From Chloroflexota bacterium (GTDB lineage: Bacteria; Chloroflexota; Anaerolineae; UBA4142): 41,607 nt of DNA. Of this stretch, positions 39,683 to 41,607 are shown one piece after another; positions within the stretch are counted from its first letter, which is position 1, and each line of letters begins with the position of its first letter. The position numbers and the translations under genes were made by a program. The stretch lies in assembly GCA_016223105.1 (NCBI GenBank), contig JACRPR010000089.1, positions 1 through 41,607 on the forward strand, in the 5' to 3' direction. A model generated the notes under the pieces. It was not told the origin of the DNA and did no database searches. It worked only from the letters and a program-made list of their open reading frames with translations.

Positions 39683-40144
39683 ATGTTAAATGAATTTTCG
39701 CGCCGCGCCGTTTTGAAATTGGCCGGCGTTGTCTCGACCGGGATCGCACTCGCGGCGTGCGGGATCAAACCGACCGATCTCGAAATCGTCCAGCCCGCGC
39801 ATCCAAACCAGGACGCGTTCGCGCAATACGCGTTCGAAATGCGGCGCATCGCGATCGAGCGCGGCGACCAGGCGTACGGCGCGATCATCGTCAAAGACAA
39901 TCGCGTCGTTGGGTTGGGTCCGAGTCGCGTTGTCGTCAATCGCGATGCAACCGCGCACGCGGAAATGGAAGCGCTTCGCGACGCGTCGCGACGGTTGGGC
40001 GCGGCGGATTTGAGCGGATGCGCGATGTATTCAACCGCGCGCCCGTGCCGCATGTGCGAGACCGCGGCGTATTGGGCGCACATCGCGAAAATGATTTACG
40101 GCGCAAACGCGACCGACGCCGGTGCGCCACAGTACTGCGCGTGA
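39683..40144 (+). CDS. Exported Tat-lipoprotein with cytidine/guanine deaminase-like domain
   Basis: 153 residues from ATG at 39683. The N-terminus has a Tat motif (SRRAVLKLAG, residues 6-15) and lipobox ALAAC (C26), so the enzyme would sit outside the membrane. The deaminase fold has 'DQAYGAIIVKDNRVVGLG', the zinc/proton-shuttle motif TAHAEMEAL and PCRMC, all intact. Relatives (dCMP, guanine, tRNA adenosine deaminases) are cytosolic, so export is unusual. It may deaminate a base, or a pterin-like compound, for nitrogen. It lies within the transporter cluster. Confidence 0.88.
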   Translation: MLNEFSRRAVLKLAGVVSTGIALAACGIKPTDLEIVQPAHPNQDAFAQYAFEMRRIAIERGDQAYGAIIVKDNRVVGLGPSRVVVNRDATAHAEMEALRDASRRLGAADLSGCAMYSTARPCRMCETAAYWAHIAKMIYGANATDAGAPQYCA

Positions 40145-40151
40145 AATCAAG

Positions 40152-40829
40152 TTGCTAAAATTTTTTTGGCTGAGCGCGATCGTGCTCGCCGCGTGCGCGA
40201 CAATTCCGCCGACCGCAACGCCCGATGCGCCAGCGATGAACGATCAACTAATCCAAGCCGCCGAGCGCGGCGACACGCAGACGGTTATGCAATTGCAAAC
40301 TGCCGGCGCGAACATCAACGCGCGCGATGCGCGCGGACGCACGCCGGTGATGGCGGCGACGCATCGCAACCAGGTCGAGACCGTGCGCGCGTTACTGCAA
40401 GCCGGGGCGGATGTCAACATTCGCGACCAGCAGTTGGATAATCCATTTCTCTATGCCGGTGCGGAAGGTCTCTTGGAAATTTTGCAACTGTGCATCGCGG
40501 CGCGTGCGGACACGCAATTGACGAATCGTTTCGGCGGCACGGCGTTGATTCCCGCGGCGGAACGCGGGCACGTCGCGGTCGTGAACGAATTGTTGACGCG
40601 CACCGATGTAGATGTGAATCACGTCAACAACCTGGGTTGGACGGCTCTGCTCGAAGCGATTGTGCTGAGCGATGGCGGAGTCAAGCATCAACAAATTGTG
40701 CAGATGTTGATTGACCACAAGGCGAATGTGATGATTGCGGACAAGCACGGCGTAACGCCGCTCGAACACGCGCGGCGACGCGGGTTCACCGCGATCGCGC
40801 AAATTTTAGAACGCGCGGGCGCGCGCTGA
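40152..40829 (+). CDS. Ankyrin-repeat lipoprotein
   Basis: About 225 residues from TTG at 40152, chosen because it opens the signal peptide 'LKFFWLSAIVLAAC' with lipidated Cys (residue 15). GTG at 40122 is an alternative that overlaps the deaminase gene. About five ankyrin repeats follow: 'NDQLIQAAERGDTQTVMQLQTAGANINARDARGRTPVMAAT', 'NQVETVRALLQAGADVNIRDQQ', 'GHVAVVNELLTRTDVDVNHVNNLGWTALLEAI', 'ANVMIADKHGVTPLEHARRRG'. It is an extracellular protein-binding module; the partner is unknown. Confidence 0.85.
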   Translation: MLKFFWLSAIVLAACATIPPTATPDAPAMNDQLIQAAERGDTQTVMQLQTAGANINARDARGRTPVMAATHRNQVETVRALLQAGADVNIRDQQLDNPFLYAGAEGLLEILQLCIAARADTQLTNRFGGTALIPAAERGHVAVVNELLTRTDVDVNHVNNLGWTALLEAIVLSDGGVKHQQIVQMLIDHKANVMIADKHGVTPLEHARRRGFTAIAQILERAGAR

Positions 40830-40860
40830 TTATCCCGGCGAATTTTGAAAGGCAAGTTCA

Positions 40861-41574
40861 ATGCTCACGCTCAACGACATTCACACCTATTACGGCGACA
40901 GTTACATTTTGCAAGGCGTTTCTCTGCAAGTGAATCCGGGCGAGGTCGTGTGTTTACTCGGGCGCAACGGCGCGGGCAAGACGACGACGATTCGGAGCAT
41001 TATCGGTTTTTCGCCGCCGCGCGCCGGAAAAATTATTTTCAACACGCGCGAGATTACGCGCTTGCCCGCGCATCGCATTGCGCGCGCGGGGATTGGCTTG
41101 GTGCCGCAAGGGCGCGGCGTTTTTCCGACGCTGACCGTGCGCGAAAATTTATTGCTCGCGGCGCGCAACCCGGCGTCCTTCGACTCTCGCTCAGGACGCG
41201 GCTGGGATTTGAATGCGGTGTACGCGCAATTGCCGCGCCTGCGCGAGCGCGAACATCATCACGGCAACGAACTTTCCGGCGGCGAGCAACAAATGCTCGC
41301 GATTGGGCGCGCGCTTATGACCAACCCCGAACTCTTGTTGATGGACGAACCAACCGAAGGACTCGCGCCATTGATCGTGCGCGAGATTGCGCGCCTCTTG
41401 CTCGAACTCAAACGGAAAAAGCAATCCATCCTGCTCGTCGAACAAAGTTTGCCGCTCGCGCTCGAACTCGCGGACCGGATTTACGTGATGAGCAAAGGGC
41501 GCATCGTGTTCGAGGGCTCGCCCCGCGCCTTGTTCGAGAATGAAGACGTCAAAAAACAATACCTGGGATTCTGA
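40861..41574 (+). CDS. livF: HAAT ABC transporter ATP-binding protein LivF
   Basis: 237 residues. Walker A GRNGAGKTT (34-42), 'LVPQGRGVFPTLTVRENLLL' (80-99), signature LSGGEQQMLAIGRAL (138-152), Walker B LLLMDEPTEGLAP (158-170), 'LVEQSLPLALELADRIYVM'. It completes the transporter begun by livK, H, M and G but lies nearly 5 kb after livG. Residues 103-115 (NPASFDSRSGRGW) are encoded by a small palindrome of the CTGAGCG family, in the loop where homologues vary. Confidence 0.95.
   Translation: MLTLNDIHTYYGDSYILQGVSLQVNPGEVVCLLGRNGAGKTTTIRSIIGFSPPRAGKIIFNTREITRLPAHRIARAGIGLVPQGRGVFPTLTVRENLLLAARNPASFDSRSGRGWDLNAVYAQLPRLREREHHHGNELSGGEQQMLAIGRALMTNPELLLMDEPTEGLAPLIVREIARLLLELKRKKQSILLVEQSLPLALELADRIYVMSKGRIVFEGSPRALFENEDVKKQYLGF
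41173..41199. repeat. CTGAGCG-family palindrome inside livF
   Basis: GCGTCCT (41173-41179) and AGGACGC (41193-41199) flank TCGACTCTCGCTC. Read on the other strand this is CCTGAGCG...GTCGAAGG, the core of the intergenic family. Confidence 0.6.
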
Positions 41575-41581
41575 ATGTGGC

Positions 41582-41598
41582 GCGGGCGGCTCGCCCGC
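41582..41598. other. GC-rich hairpin after livF
   Basis: GCGGGCG (41582-41588) and CGCCCGC (41592-41598) with a 3-base loop. The T run needed for a terminator is not seen before the window ends. Confidence 0.4.
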
Positions 41599-41607
41599 AA
41601 TGAGTTA

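Overview
The window looks like a chromosomal segment of a Chloroflexota (Anaerolineae-like) bacterium, probably from a metagenome. The reasons are inferential. Secreted proteins carry Pro/Thr-rich 'TPTPTP' linkers. The beta-helix protein ends in a hydrophobic ILPVIRK-type tail. There are lipoproteins and Tat-lipoproteins but no outer-membrane genes. Most genes are very rich in CGCG. No rRNA, tRNA or CRISPR array was seen.

Layout. 1-3.4 kb: the end of a secreted beta-helix protein, convergent with a DUF4015 glycosidase-like protein. 3.4-10 kb: dnaA, not followed by dnaN but by a three-gene run: a small protein, a membrane-spanning NB-ARC/STAND ATPase with three extracellular FN3-like domains, and a 3-hydroxyisobutyrate-dehydrogenase-like enzyme. 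After this run comes an AT-rich spacer with DnaA boxes, a GC cluster and a CTA x4 DnaA-trio, which I read as oriC. 10-15.5 kb: leftward genes (DUF2905, GT-C glycosyltransferase, GNAT protein, bifunctional RelA/SpoT). 15.7-18.3 kb: LysM/M23 peptidase, adenosine-specific kinase and CruF-like carotenoid protein. 18.3-22.3 kb: ssb, a LolA/LprG-like lipoprotein and a subtilase that has lost its catalytic serine segment but carries four copies of a 133-residue domain. 22.4-25.2 kb: infC (ATC start), DUF29, rpmI, rplT and a TrmH methyltransferase. 25.2-28.3 kb: zinc-ribbon protein, frameshifted ComEA-like protein and two tandem paralogous lipoproteins. 28.3-30.8 kb: amino-sugar kinase and SIS isomerase/deaminase. 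30.9-41.6 kb: creatininase-family enzyme and a branched-chain-amino-acid-type (HAAT) ABC transporter, livK-H-M-G. A transporter of the MFS type, an AT-richer FRG-domain island, a membrane protein, an exported deaminase and an ankyrin lipoprotein separate livG from livF.

Two things run through the whole window. First, nearly every spacer holds inverted repeats from several dispersed families. Three are MITE-like with perfect 8-bp flanking duplications, and some lie in frame inside genes (glycosyltransferase, kinase, livF). Second, five genes have a sigma70-type promoter whose -10 box ends only 7-8 bases before the ATG, which predicts leaderless mRNAs. The HAAT transporter, creatininase-family amidohydrolase, MFS carrier and exported deaminase may together acquire a nitrogen-containing organic substrate. 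The kinase and SIS protein probably handle amino sugars from cell-wall turnover.
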